A stretch of DNA of 22,497 nt from Bordetella parapertussis (GTDB taxonomy: Bacteria; Pseudomonadota; Gammaproteobacteria; Burkholderiales; Burkholderiaceae_C): contig CAMDKD010000044.1 in the NCBI GenBank assembly GCA_945901125.1, positions 1 to 22,497 on the forward strand, written 5' to 3'. Below the pieces are notes generated by a model. That model searched no databases. It saw nothing but the letters and a program-made list of their open reading frames with translations, and was not told where the DNA came from. Shown here one piece after another: positions 14,289-21,130 of the stretch (its first letter is position 1; each line of letters starts with the position of its first letter). The translations under genes were made by a program, and so were the position numbers.

Positions 14289-14316
14289 AATTAATTGGAA
14301 CCTGACCCCAATTTCC
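14288..14316 (+). repeat. Boundary repeat, copy C
   Basis: 29 bases with one change from copy B (A for G after the CCCC). It begins right where DUF1501 fragment 2 ends and lies directly upstream of the dinJ-yafQ promoter. The core is GAACCTGACCCCAATTTCC (14298-14316). Confidence 0.8.
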
Positions 14317-14336
14317 CATTAAAGCGGGTAATTTGC

Positions 14337-14349
14337 GATACAATGTATC
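14337..14349. promoter_or_regulatory. Operator-like palindrome upstream of dinJ
   Basis: A perfect 13-bp palindrome GATACA-A-TGTATC that includes TACAAT (14339-14344), a good -10 box. A repressor bound here would block the promoter, which fits DinJ/RelB autorepression. No strong -35 is seen. The role is inferred. Confidence 0.5.
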
Positions 14350-14374
14350 TCAATCAAAAAAGCAGGAGGCCATG

Positions 14375-14656
14375 ATGGCTGCTACTACAACAATGGTTCA
14401 TGTTCGGGTGGATGAAAAAATCAAAGCGCAAGCTGCTGAAACGCTTAGTTCCATGGGCTTGACTATTTCGGACGCTGTTCGGGTGTTCCTGACCCGCATC
14501 GTCGCAGACAAGGAGCTGCCTTTCGCGCTCAAAGCGCCTAACGAGACCAGTCGTTCGGCCATCGCTGAGGCTGATCAGATTGTTCAGAGCCGCAGTGCTC
14601 GCTTTGCAACCGCTGACGCGCTATTGAATGGCCTCGAAGAAGCCAACCGCAAGTAA
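14375..14656 (+). CDS. dinJ: RelB/DinJ-family antitoxin
   Basis: A 93-residue antitoxin. The ribbon-helix-helix region reads MVHVRVDEKIKAQAAETLSSMGLTISDAVRVFLTRIV, followed by LPFALKAPNETSR, which closely follows the pattern of E. coli DinJ. The C-terminal part (ATADALLNGLEE) would wrap the toxin. Start 14375 is chosen because AGGAGG ends five bases before it; the adjacent ATG at 14372 would leave a two-base gap. The toxin gene yafQ overlaps its end by 29 bases. The palindromic operator at 14337-14349 lies just upstream. Confidence 0.9.
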   Translation: MAATTTMVHVRVDEKIKAQAAETLSSMGLTISDAVRVFLTRIVADKELPFALKAPNETSRSAIAEADQIVQSRSARFATADALLNGLEEANRK

Positions 14657-14957
14657 GCGGGCAAGTCTGCCTCGGGCTTCGGACTACACCAGAGAATTTC
14701 ACAAGGACTGGCAAAACTTATCCCATTCCGGTCGCTACGACATGAATGAACTGAAAGAAGCCATGCTGCTTTTGGTTGCTAATGATGGCCCGCTGCCACC
14801 CGAATGGTTAGACCATCCTTTGACGGGCGACTGGGTAGGTCATCGTGAGTGCCATATAGGCGGCGATTTCTTGTTGATCTACAGGCTTGATGATTCTGGC
14901 AAGAGTGGCTTAGTGGTTTTTGTTCGTAGCGGGACTCACTCTGAGCTTTTTTCGTAG
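14628..14957 (+). CDS. yafQ: YafQ-like mRNA interferase toxin
   Basis: A 109-residue RelE-superfamily endoribonuclease that in E. coli cleaves mRNA on the ribosome. Catalytic positions of YafQ are matched by H63 (LDHPL), H76 (ECHIGGD), D80 and H104 (RSGTHSELF), so the enzyme looks complete. The first 18 residues (MASKKPTASKRASLPRAS) are not seen in E. coli YafQ and arise because the ATG lies inside the dinJ gene. A shorter native start cannot be excluded, but no good alternative ATG is present before SDYTREF. It forms a module with dinJ. The following 179 bp up to 15136 show no gene. Confidence 0.88.
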   Translation: MASKKPTASKRASLPRASDYTREFHKDWQNLSHSGRYDMNELKEAMLLLVANDGPLPPEWLDHPLTGDWVGHRECHIGGDFLLIYRLDDSGKSGLVVFVRSGTHSELFS

Positions 14958-15136
14958 ACTGGAGTTTGCGCTGAGTCCTAACGCTCCTTGCTTTTCGCAA
15001 GCTATTGCTATGACTTGACAACGGCTGTGAAGTCCGACCACTGATCAATACGGAAGGCGCGGATATCAGGGCGTCACACCCTTGGAGTGATGCTTCTCAG
15101 TGTCGGCCACTACCAAGTCAAAAGCAACGGCGTACA

Positions 15137-15337
15137 TCAGTGAGCCTGCGGGTCATCGCTCATATGCGTCCAGCGATATTCCGCTTTTTCACCCGTTTCG
15201 ATCATGGTGACTTCGATCAACCAGTCACCATCGTCCAACTGACGAATGGCTTGACCTACTTCGTATTTCGGGCCGAACGGCCCAAAGCTCTTGATCTTGC
15301 CAACCGGGATGGTAGGCGGTGTGATGACTGCATGCAT
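15137..15337 (-). CDS. DUF5397-like small protein
   Basis: A 66-residue protein reading MHAVITPPTIPVGKIKSFGPFGPKYEVGQAIRQLDDGDWLIEVTMIETGEKAEYRWTHMSDDP. The pattern SFGPFGPKYEV and DGDWxxxxxxxETGEKAEY is that of the DUF5397 family as I remember it. No signal peptide or membrane segment. Function unknown; it probably folds as a small beta structure. It sits alone in the toxin-antitoxin block, 73 bp from the DUF1501 stop, with no partner gene on the same strand. It may be a passenger, or one half of a module that has lost its other gene. Confidence 0.65.
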   Translation of the reverse strand: MHAVITPPTIPVGKIKSFGPFGPKYEVGQAIRQLDDGDWLIEVTMIETGEKAEYRWTHMSDDPQAH

Positions 15338-15410
15338 GATGGTTCTTTAACAATGAAATCTGATTTTATGATGTCGGTTTGGCGAGTCAAAGCAAAAACA
15401 ACAAAGTCAT

Positions 15411-15491
15411 TCAACCCGCAAACACCGGCAGCGTTTCAAACTTACCATTCAGCAGCGCCGCGCTGTCCGCGCCCATCCATTGCTGCGCCAC
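15411..15491 (-). repeat. Parental copy 3 of the DUF1501 3'-end repeat
   Basis: The intact gene end, which serves as reference for fragments at 12030 and 14214. It includes a 13-bp palindrome CAGCGC-C-GCGCTG at 15453-15465, also present in copy 2 (14256-14268) and disrupted in copy 1. Homology among copies stops exactly at the stop codon on the left. Confidence 0.88.
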
Positions 15492-16610
15492 GGTCGCATA
15501 CACCCGGCGGAAGTCGACGGTGGGGTTGACATTGCCTTCGGCGTTCAAGCGTGTCCAGTCCGGCGTCTGGCCGTAATGCCCGCCTTTGACCGGCTGGCCG
15601 ATCAAATACACATGGTTGGCGGTGCCGTGGTCGGTGCCCAGACTGGTGTTCTCGGCAGGGCGGCGGCCAAACTCGGAATACACCATCAGCGTCACGTCTT
15701 TGTCCCGGCCTATGCGCTTCATGTCTTGCATGAAACCGGCGATGCCGTCTGACACATAGGTCAGAAGCCGCTGGTGCAATTCGCCCTGGTGCACATGGGT
15801 GTCAAACGCGTTGTGCCGGTAAGCGGTGTGGTAGATGCGGCTGGGCAAACGCGCGTGAATCATGGCGGCTACTTTGGGCAAGTCCATGGACAAAATGCCG
15901 TAGTCGATGGGCGTTTTGTAATTGTTCCAAGCCTGTCGCACTTGCACCGATGCCTGGCGCGCGCTTTGAGCCACGTCTTCTAAAAACTGCTGCGAGGCGT
16001 TGCCGCTGTCGGCGTTCTCGCCCGTGCCTTTGTCCAACAGCGCGCGGCTTTGGTACAAGCCTTTGCGGCCGAAGCGCTCGGGGTCGTCAAACACCACCGG
16101 CACATGACGCGCGGCGCGCACCGCCAGCGATTGGCGCTCGTCTATGTTGATCAAAAAATTCGGCGTCAGTTGTGGGTCGATGGCGTCTGCCAATCTGCCC
16201 AGCCAGCCGTAGGGCTCGCCGCCGTTGGGCGCGCCAGTGTGCCAGTAAGCGGCCGAGGTGAAATGCGAGTACGACGGGTTGTCGTAGCCGCAGCCGTGCA
16301 CCACCGCCATTTGGCCGTTTTTGTAAAGTCGCTCAAACCCCGCCATGCCGGGGCTGAAGCCGTGCATGTCGTCAATCTTGCGCAGCTTGTTGGCGCGTAT
16401 GCCCAAGGTTGGACGCAGTTTGTAATAGTTGTCGTCCCCGTAAGGCACGAGGGTGTTGAAACCGTCGTTGGCACCGGTCAGTTCCACCACCACCAGAATG
16501 CGGTTGTCGTCAGCGGGTTTGGCTTGCGCGCTCAAGGGCAGGGCGGCGCTCAGGCTCATGGCGCTGATGGCTTGCAGCAGTTCGCGGCGGGACAGTTGGC
16601 TGTGGTTCAT
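15411..16610 (-). CDS. Exported DUF1501 protein
   Basis: A 399-residue protein of the DUF1501 family (alkaline-phosphatase/sulfatase-like fold). The N-terminus SRRELLQAISAMSLSAALPLSAQA is a twin-arginine signal. Family motifs include VVELTGANDGFNTLVPY, HGCGYDNPSYSHFTSAAYWHTG and MVYSEFGRRPAENTSLGTDHGTANHVYLIG. These proteins are nearly always encoded with a DUF1800 protein; the function of the pair is not established. It starts 3 bp after the DUF1800 stop, so the two are cotranscribed. Its 3' end borders the toxin-antitoxin block and is the source of the fragments at 12030 and 14214. No terminator follows the stop codon, which may have been displaced by the insertions. Confidence 0.92.
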   Translation of the reverse strand: MNHSQLSRRELLQAISAMSLSAALPLSAQAKPADDNRILVVVELTGANDGFNTLVPYGDDNYYKLRPTLGIRANKLRKIDDMHGFSPGMAGFERLYKNGQMAVVHGCGYDNPSYSHFTSAAYWHTGAPNGGEPYGWLGRLADAIDPQLTPNFLINIDERQSLAVRAARHVPVVFDDPERFGRKGLYQSRALLDKGTGENADSGNASQQFLEDVAQSARQASVQVRQAWNNYKTPIDYGILSMDLPKVAAMIHARLPSRIYHTAYRHNAFDTHVHQGELHQRLLTYVSDGIAGFMQDMKRIGRDKDVTLMVYSEFGRRPAENTSLGTDHGTANHVYLIGQPVKGGHYGQTPDWTRLNAEGNVNPTVDFRRVYATVAQQWMGADSAALLNGKFETLPVFAG

Positions 16611-16613
16611 GGC

Positions 16614-18446
16614 TTATCCCAGTTGGTAGGCAGGCAGCGACAGGATGACGTGCAACAGGTTGCGCATGGCATCTTCCATATAGCTGTCGGCGATGTTCAA
16701 GTCGGTGGTGCCCAGGTCGTCGCTGATCAAGGCGGTGAGTTTGTGTTTCACCGCGTCAGACACGGGCACAGACACAAAGCGCTTCAGCAAATGCTCGACT
16801 GCCTGGGCGGTGGTTTTGCAATCCGCTTGACGCAGCAGTTGCGACAGGTTCAGTTGCACGGTATCGCGCGGTATGGGTTTGACTTTTTCAATCGCTTTAC
16901 GCCAGGCGTGGTAGCTGGCTAAGCGGGTGTTGAAGTCTTCGTCCCGGTCGGCTTGCATGGACATGGACATGTCGCCCATGGTCTTGCCTTCGGGCTGGGT
17001 GGCGGTGGTCACGTCCATGCCTTGGGCCAGCTTGTCGGCCACCGGCAGGATTTGGTACAGGCCGTTGGGTGCGCGGTCGGGTGCGCTGAAATTGATGGGC
17101 GGGTAAACCGTGTCGTAAATCACATTGCCGCGCGCCAGCAACAAGCCCGGTGTGATCCAGCTGCGCCCGTGCGCCCAACCGGCCACGTTAGGCGGGTAAA
17201 ACAATTTCTGTCCCAGCATTTCGGTTTGCTCGTTGAAGTCGGGGATGCCGGGCACGGCTTTGAGTTCCATTTTTTTATAAGTGGAAATCAGCAACTCGAC
17301 AGGTGGCTTGATGCGCGTGGCAGTCGACGCCGGGCTGTAAAAGTCTTGCGACAACAGCAGTGTTTCCATGAAAGCGGCGATGTCGTAGCCCGAGTCACGC
17401 AGCACGCGCCCGAGCTGCGTTTTGAGTTCAGGCGACAAGTCTTCGCGCACGAAATAGCGGTACAGCTTGGCGGCGATAAAGTCGGCGGTGGCCGGTTGTG
17501 CCAGCAGTATGTCTATGACTTGTTCGCCGTCGAAACGGCCGGTTTGGCCAAGCACGGTTTTCACGCTGTCGTCGTGTTGCGCCGGGTTGACCACAAACAT
17601 CAGTTTGTCGAAATTCCAGCCAGTGAAAGCGCGCGCGGCTTCCTTGATGTCGGTCTCTGTGTAATTGCCCACGCCCATGGTGAACAACTCCATGATTTCA
17701 CGCGCGAAGTTTTCATTCGGCGCGCCTTTGACATTCACGCCTGCATCCAAAAACGCCAGCATGGCCGGGTCTTTGGCGACGGAGACCATCAGGTCACGGA
17801 ATTTGCCGTTGGCGTGCAAGCGCATGGTTTCGTTTTGAATCAGCAGCTTGCGGTAGTCGTGGACTTTCTCTTCGCTGTTGGCGAAATGGCCATGCCAAAA
17901 CAGCGTGAGTTTTTCTTGAAAGGGGCGCGGTGTGGTGAGCATGCGGTTGGCCCACCAGTAACCCAATCGATGCGTTTCCAGGCGCGAGGCGCGCAGCCAG
18001 TAGAGATAACGGTCGGCCACTTGTTGCACCCGGCGGTTGCCTTCCGGTTTGACTTTCACCCCCAGCGATTCGCCGCTGGCTTTGGCCAGATCGGTGGCGG
18101 CGGGGCGCGAGCTGGCGAATGGCTCGAGGCCATCGTCGTGCGAGCCCGAGTCTTCAAACGGTTTGAAACTGTCAGGAATGCTTTGGTAGCGCACCAAAGT
18201 TTTGACCGCTAGCTCAGGCGTCATGGCGGCGAACCGGGCCACCTCTTGCGGCGTGCCGCCAAAGCCTGCGCGTTCCAGCAAATGGCGCGCTTTGTCTGCG
18301 TTCCATTGGCTGGCAGGCAGGGCTTGCAGCGGTTTGCTGTTATCAGCCATTGCCCGCGAAGACAGACCGAGCAAACTGACGCCAAGTAACATGCAACTCA
18401 GGCCGAATGCCGGAATCACGCGAGGGAGTGTGTGGCTGGTGTTCAT
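16614..18446 (-). CDS. Exported DUF1800 protein
   Basis: About 610 residues. The N-terminus has a hydrophobic export signal ending near SSRAMA-DN. Family motifs are HLLERAGFGGTPQEV, LTLFWHGHFANSEEKV, NFAREIMELFTMGVGNYTE and RAFTGW, and VAGWAHGRSWI. These define DUF1800, the usual partner of DUF1501. The start is uncertain: ATG 18446 (complement of 18444-18446) gives a standard signal peptide, while ATGs at 18458 and 18485 would lengthen it, the last overlapping the divergent DUF423 start. The gene is first in the DUF1800-DUF1501 operon. Function unknown. It is longer than some relatives because of a His- and Met-containing insert (about residues 490-525, GDMSMSMQADRD). Confidence 0.9.
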   Translation of the reverse strand: MNTSHTLPRVIPAFGLSCMLLGVSLLGLSSRAMADNSKPLQALPASQWNADKARHLLERAGFGGTPQEVARFAAMTPELAVKTLVRYQSIPDSFKPFEDSGSHDDGLEPFASSRPAATDLAKASGESLGVKVKPEGNRRVQQVADRYLYWLRASRLETHRLGYWWANRMLTTPRPFQEKLTLFWHGHFANSEEKVHDYRKLLIQNETMRLHANGKFRDLMVSVAKDPAMLAFLDAGVNVKGAPNENFAREIMELFTMGVGNYTETDIKEAARAFTGWNFDKLMFVVNPAQHDDSVKTVLGQTGRFDGEQVIDILLAQPATADFIAAKLYRYFVREDLSPELKTQLGRVLRDSGYDIAAFMETLLLSQDFYSPASTATRIKPPVELLISTYKKMELKAVPGIPDFNEQTEMLGQKLFYPPNVAGWAHGRSWITPGLLLARGNVIYDTVYPPINFSAPDRAPNGLYQILPVADKLAQGMDVTTATQPEGKTMGDMSMSMQADRDEDFNTRLASYHAWRKAIEKVKPIPRDTVQLNLSQLLRQADCKTTAQAVEHLLKRFVSVPVSDAVKHKLTALISDDLGTTDLNIADSYMEDAMRNLLHVILSLPAYQLG

Positions 18447-18483
18447 AGAGAAAATCATACCTTTTACCGGGGCTTCACTGTTC

Positions 18484-18888
18484 ATGAAAATCGCTAGCCG
18501 TTATCTGTTCGTGTTCGCTTGTGTGACAGGCGCGATGTCGGTGTTGACGGCGGCTTATGTGGCGCACCAGTCAGTGCTGGAAGAAGCGGTGCTGCGCTCG
18601 CTGCAATCGGCTTTGCAATTGCAGCAGTTTCACGCATTGGCTTTGTTGCTGACGGCTTGGACGGCACGAGAAAGCGGTTTCAACTGGAGCCGTGGCCTGG
18701 CCGCGGCCGGCTTTGTGCTCGGGCTGGTCTTATTCAGCTTCAATATCGAGCTGCGGCATCTGGCCGGTGTGGAGCTGTTCAGGCCGCTCACGCCTTATGG
18801 CGGCATGGCGTTTGTGCTGGGCTGGCTGGCCTTGGCGGTGTCTGCGTTTCAACGGCATTCGCAGTCCGGCAAAGATACACCTGCCTAG
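18484..18888 (+). CDS. DUF423 family inner-membrane protein (YgdD-like)
   Basis: A 134-residue membrane protein with four predicted hydrophobic helices. The family pattern is visible in LQQFHALALLLTAW (about residues 42-55), GFVLGLVLFSFNIEL and PLTPYGGMAFVLGWLALAVSAF. DUF423 proteins are small integral membrane proteins of unknown function. The first helix MKIASRYLFVFACVTGAMSVLTAAYVAH has lost the common GAFGAHAL motif and shows VAHQSVL instead. It is divergent from the DUF1800 gene, 37 bp away. The ATG at 18484 is the only start compatible with family length. Confidence 0.82.
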   Translation: MKIASRYLFVFACVTGAMSVLTAAYVAHQSVLEEAVLRSLQSALQLQQFHALALLLTAWTARESGFNWSRGLAAAGFVLGLVLFSFNIELRHLAGVELFRPLTPYGGMAFVLGWLALAVSAFQRHSQSGKDTPA

Positions 18889-18971
18889 TACAGGCACGGG
18901 CTAACCCTGAGACGGTGAGTACTGGCTAAGATGCGAGCTGAAAATTTTCATTGACCATCAGCCGCAGCACC

Positions 18972-19925
18972 ATGAGCAACACTGCCCAAGCCATTGTTTT
19001 CGACGCCCCGCAACAACTCAGCATCAAGACGCTGGAGGTCAAAGCGTTTGAAGCCAATGACATCGAGGTCGACGTCAGCTTCAGCGGCATCAGCACCGGC
19101 ACCGAGCGCCTGCTCTGGGACGGCAGCATGCCGCCGTTTCCGGGACTCGGTTATCCGCTGGTGCCCGGCTATGAAACCGTCGGCGTGGTCAGCAAAGTCA
19201 ATCCCGGTTCTTCTGTGCAAATCGGCGACCATGTGTTTGTGCCCGGCTCTTACACGTTTCAAGGCGTGCGCAATATTTTCGGCGGTGCCGGTTCGCGTCT
19301 CATCGTCTCGCATGACCGCGTGGTCAAGGTCTCACCCGAACTCGGCCCCAAAGCCGTGCTGCTTGCATTGGCGGCCACCTGCTACCACGCGATAGCGCTG
19401 GGTGGCGAACGCAACCCCATGGTGTTGCCAGACCTTATCGTCGGTCACGGTGTGATGGGGCGTTTGCTGGCCCGTATCACTGTCGCGCTTGGGGGCACGC
19501 CACCTACGGTGTGGGAAACCCAAGCCCAGCGACAGGCCGGTGCCCAGGGCTACAGCGTGGTGCACCCGAACGACGACACCCGCAAAGATTACAAAGCCGT
19601 GTACGACGTCAGCGGCGACAGCAGCCTGCTCAATACCTTGATCATGCGTCTGGCGCCCGGCGGCGAGGTGGTGCTGGCCGGTTTTTACAAACAGGATTTG
19701 AGCTTTGCCTTCACTCCAGCCTTTATGCGCGAAGCGCAAATACGCGCTGCCGCGCAATGGAAAAAACACGATTTGCTGGCCGTTACCCGCATGGTGGAGA
19801 CCGGGCAGTTGTCGCTCGAAGGCATGATCACCCACACCTATAAACTTTCACAGGCACTCGAGGCCTATAAAGTGGCTTTCGCCGACCCTTTGTGCCTGAA
19901 AATGATGCTCGACTGGAAATCCTGA
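18972..19925 (+). CDS. bchC: BchC-like 3-hydroxyethyl bacteriochlorophyllide a dehydrogenase
   Basis: A 317-residue zinc-free medium-chain dehydrogenase-like protein. In phototrophs BchC oxidises the 3-hydroxyethyl group of bacteriochlorophyllide a. The match to BchC is recognisable in FSGISTGTERLLWDGSMPPF, GYPLVPGYETVG, FVPGSYTFQGVRNIFGGA, DLIVGHGVMGRLLARI and AGFYKQDLSFAFTPAFMREA, ending in LCLKMMLDW. The start at ATG 18972 gives the family N-terminus; it lacks a strong ribosome site. In purple bacteria bchC is usually followed by bchXYZ; here the following genes are unrelated to pigment synthesis, and no TGT-N12-ACA regulator site was found upstream. It may belong to a dispersed photosynthesis gene set or be a lone homologue with another substrate. 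Confidence 0.82.
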   Translation: MSNTAQAIVFDAPQQLSIKTLEVKAFEANDIEVDVSFSGISTGTERLLWDGSMPPFPGLGYPLVPGYETVGVVSKVNPGSSVQIGDHVFVPGSYTFQGVRNIFGGAGSRLIVSHDRVVKVSPELGPKAVLLALAATCYHAIALGGERNPMVLPDLIVGHGVMGRLLARITVALGGTPPTVWETQAQRQAGAQGYSVVHPNDDTRKDYKAVYDVSGDSSLLNTLIMRLAPGGEVVLAGFYKQDLSFAFTPAFMREAQIRAAAQWKKHDLLAVTRMVETGQLSLEGMITHTYKLSQALEAYKVAFADPLCLKMMLDWKS

Positions 19926-19946
19926 ACCTTTGAAAGACTTTGAAAC

Positions 19947-20222
19947 ATGACAACTACATTTGAAGAATTCACCGCCGTCTCTATGGACGAGGGTTTTGAC
20001 GAAGTGCTGGTGCGCGAATGGGAAGCCAACCGCGTGGTCGATACGCACACCCACCCGTTTGATGTCAGCGCCTTGGTGGTGCGCGGCGAGTTCAAGCTGA
20101 CCCTGGGCGAGAGAGTCATCATTCTCAAAGCAGGAGACCCGTTTCGTCTGGCACGCGATATTCCACATATAGAAAACTACGGCCCCGAGGGAGCCACTGT
20201 GTGGGTAGCGAGGGCCAACTGA
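19947..20222 (+). CDS. Small cupin-domain protein
   Basis: A 91-residue single cupin. Metal ligands probably are H34-T-H36 (THTHPFDVSALVVRGEF) and H74 (DIPHIENYG), the classic two-motif layout of a small beta barrel. No signal peptide. The family is too broad for a substrate; roles include metal sensing, isomerisation and dioxygenation. It follows bchC by 21 bp and the next gene starts 2 bases after its stop, so it is part of a packed four-gene unit. Confidence 0.8.
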   Translation: MTTTFEEFTAVSMDEGFDEVLVREWEANRVVDTHTHPFDVSALVVRGEFKLTLGERVIILKAGDPFRLARDIPHIENYGPEGATVWVARAN

Positions 20223-20223
20223 A

Positions 20224-20718
20224 ATGTCTATCAATTGGGGAGAAGGTCAAACTTGGTCAATCAAACAAGCTTTCTCTCCACCGAAGGCTTTGCATACCTG
20301 CCGCCAGCTTTACGGCCTTTATTTTTTCCTTGGCGGTTGCTTCAAACTCGCGATCGGCTTGCTATGGACCGATACATTAAAAGGCATGTTTATTGAGCGC
20401 TTGGCAGATTTGCCGCAGGACTCCCTAGGCAGTGCATACCTGACACACTTCGCTATTCCCCGGGCTTTTCTCATCGCCTATGTATTGACCTTGGGTGAGA
20501 TGCTGGTGGGTTTTTTATTCATGAAAAATACCGCTGTCAAATTCGGTGCATTACTAGCGATATTCATCACGGTGAATATCGGCCTGGGCGGTTTTTTCAG
20601 TTGGATTTTGATGGGATTCATCCTGTTCCCTTTTTTGTTATTGAAATACCCTGAGCCCGACGCTCTGCAAAACCCGATTCAAACCGACAACCTAACCCAA
20701 GGAGTTCATGATGATTGA
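20224..20718 (+). CDS. DoxX/DoxD-like four-helix membrane protein
   Basis: A 164-residue integral membrane protein. Hydrophobic segments lie at about residues 29-48 (LYGLYFFLGGCFKLAIGLLW), 80-97 (LIAYVLTLGEMLVGFLF), 104-120 (FGALLAIFITVNIGLGG) and 122-137 (FSWILMGFILFPFLLL). The arrangement, with an acidic residue in TLGEMLVG, resembles DoxX/DoxD-type proteins. The assignment is by pattern and not certain. The start follows the cupin stop by one base, and the 3' end overlaps the next gene, so the four genes from bchC onward probably form one transcript. Function unknown. Confidence 0.6.
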   Translation: MSINWGEGQTWSIKQAFSPPKALHTCRQLYGLYFFLGGCFKLAIGLLWTDTLKGMFIERLADLPQDSLGSAYLTHFAIPRAFLIAYVLTLGEMLVGFLFMKNTAVKFGALLAIFITVNIGLGGFFSWILMGFILFPFLLLKYPEPDALQNPIQTDNLTQGVHDD

Positions 20719-21130
20719 AGCTGAACGCGATGTGTTGAGCAAGTTTTTGCGTGATCTGCAGCAGACCCGCCTGGCTTCGCAAGATGAACAGGCCACTGAC
20801 ATGATCAATGAAACTGTCAAGAACCATCCTCAAGGCTCTTATCTTTTGGCTTTGCGCTGCGTGCTTCTTGAGCGGCAATTGGCGAAGTTACAAGCAGGTG
20901 GGACTCAGCCAACCGATGGTTTTTTACATATGAACCCGCAAGACTGGTGCGTGAATGCGCAACCAGTCAGGCAACCGTTTATCGCCGGTAACAACAGCGG
21001 CAATAAAAACATCCCAACGCATTTGTTGATGGAAGAAAAAGCCATCAACTTTCTAGGCAATAACGCCATGGCGGTGTGGGCTTTTATTCTTGTCGTCACC
21101 GCTGCGGTTGTTTATTTCAAACGAGCTTGA
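20711..21130 (+). CDS. DUF2076-like protein with C-terminal membrane anchor
   Basis: A 139-residue protein. The N-terminal half resembles DUF2076: an ERDVLSKFLRDLQ helix, then DEQATDMINETVKNHPQGSYLLALRCVLLERQLAKLQ. A single hydrophobic segment (AVWAFILVVTAAVVYF) near the C-terminus likely anchors it, with the N-terminal domain in the cytoplasm or periplasm. ATG 20711 is preferred over 20708, since GGAG (20701-20704) then lies six bases upstream. The 5' end overlaps the DoxX-like gene by 8 bases. The 3' end overlaps the convergent PPK2 gene by 14 bases. Function unknown. Confidence 0.6.
   Translation: MIEAERDVLSKFLRDLQQTRLASQDEQATDMINETVKNHPQGSYLLALRCVLLERQLAKLQAGGTQPTDGFLHMNPQDWCVNAQPVRQPFIAGNNSGNKNIPTHLLMEEKAINFLGNNAMAVWAFILVVTAAVVYFKRA

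Noticed and set aside
11130..15410. Prophage or integrative element covering the whole block
   Set aside because: No integrase, transposase, phage or conjugation gene is encoded, and no tRNA target lies at either end.
12030..15491. The three DUF1501 end copies as a CRISPR-like or integron attC array
   Set aside because: Copies are over 1 kb apart, 75-96 bp long, and code in frame for the DUF1501 C-terminus. No attC R'/R'' hairpin structure and no integrase; they are gene-end fragments.
16050..16922. Plus-strand frame of 290 codons across DUF1501 and DUF1800
   Set aside because: Antisense to two well-supported genes, spans their boundary, low-complexity composition, no ribosome site.
16953..18212. 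Long open frame of 419 codons on the plus strand inside the DUF1800 gene
   Set aside because: It lies fully antisense to DUF1800, which has clear family motifs and a signal peptide. The translation is rich in His, Gly, Val and Gln as expected from antisense reading of a GC-rich gene and shows no domain.
18889..18971. PpsR/CrtJ-type regulator site before bchC
   Set aside because: No TGT-N12-ACA sequence is present in the gap.
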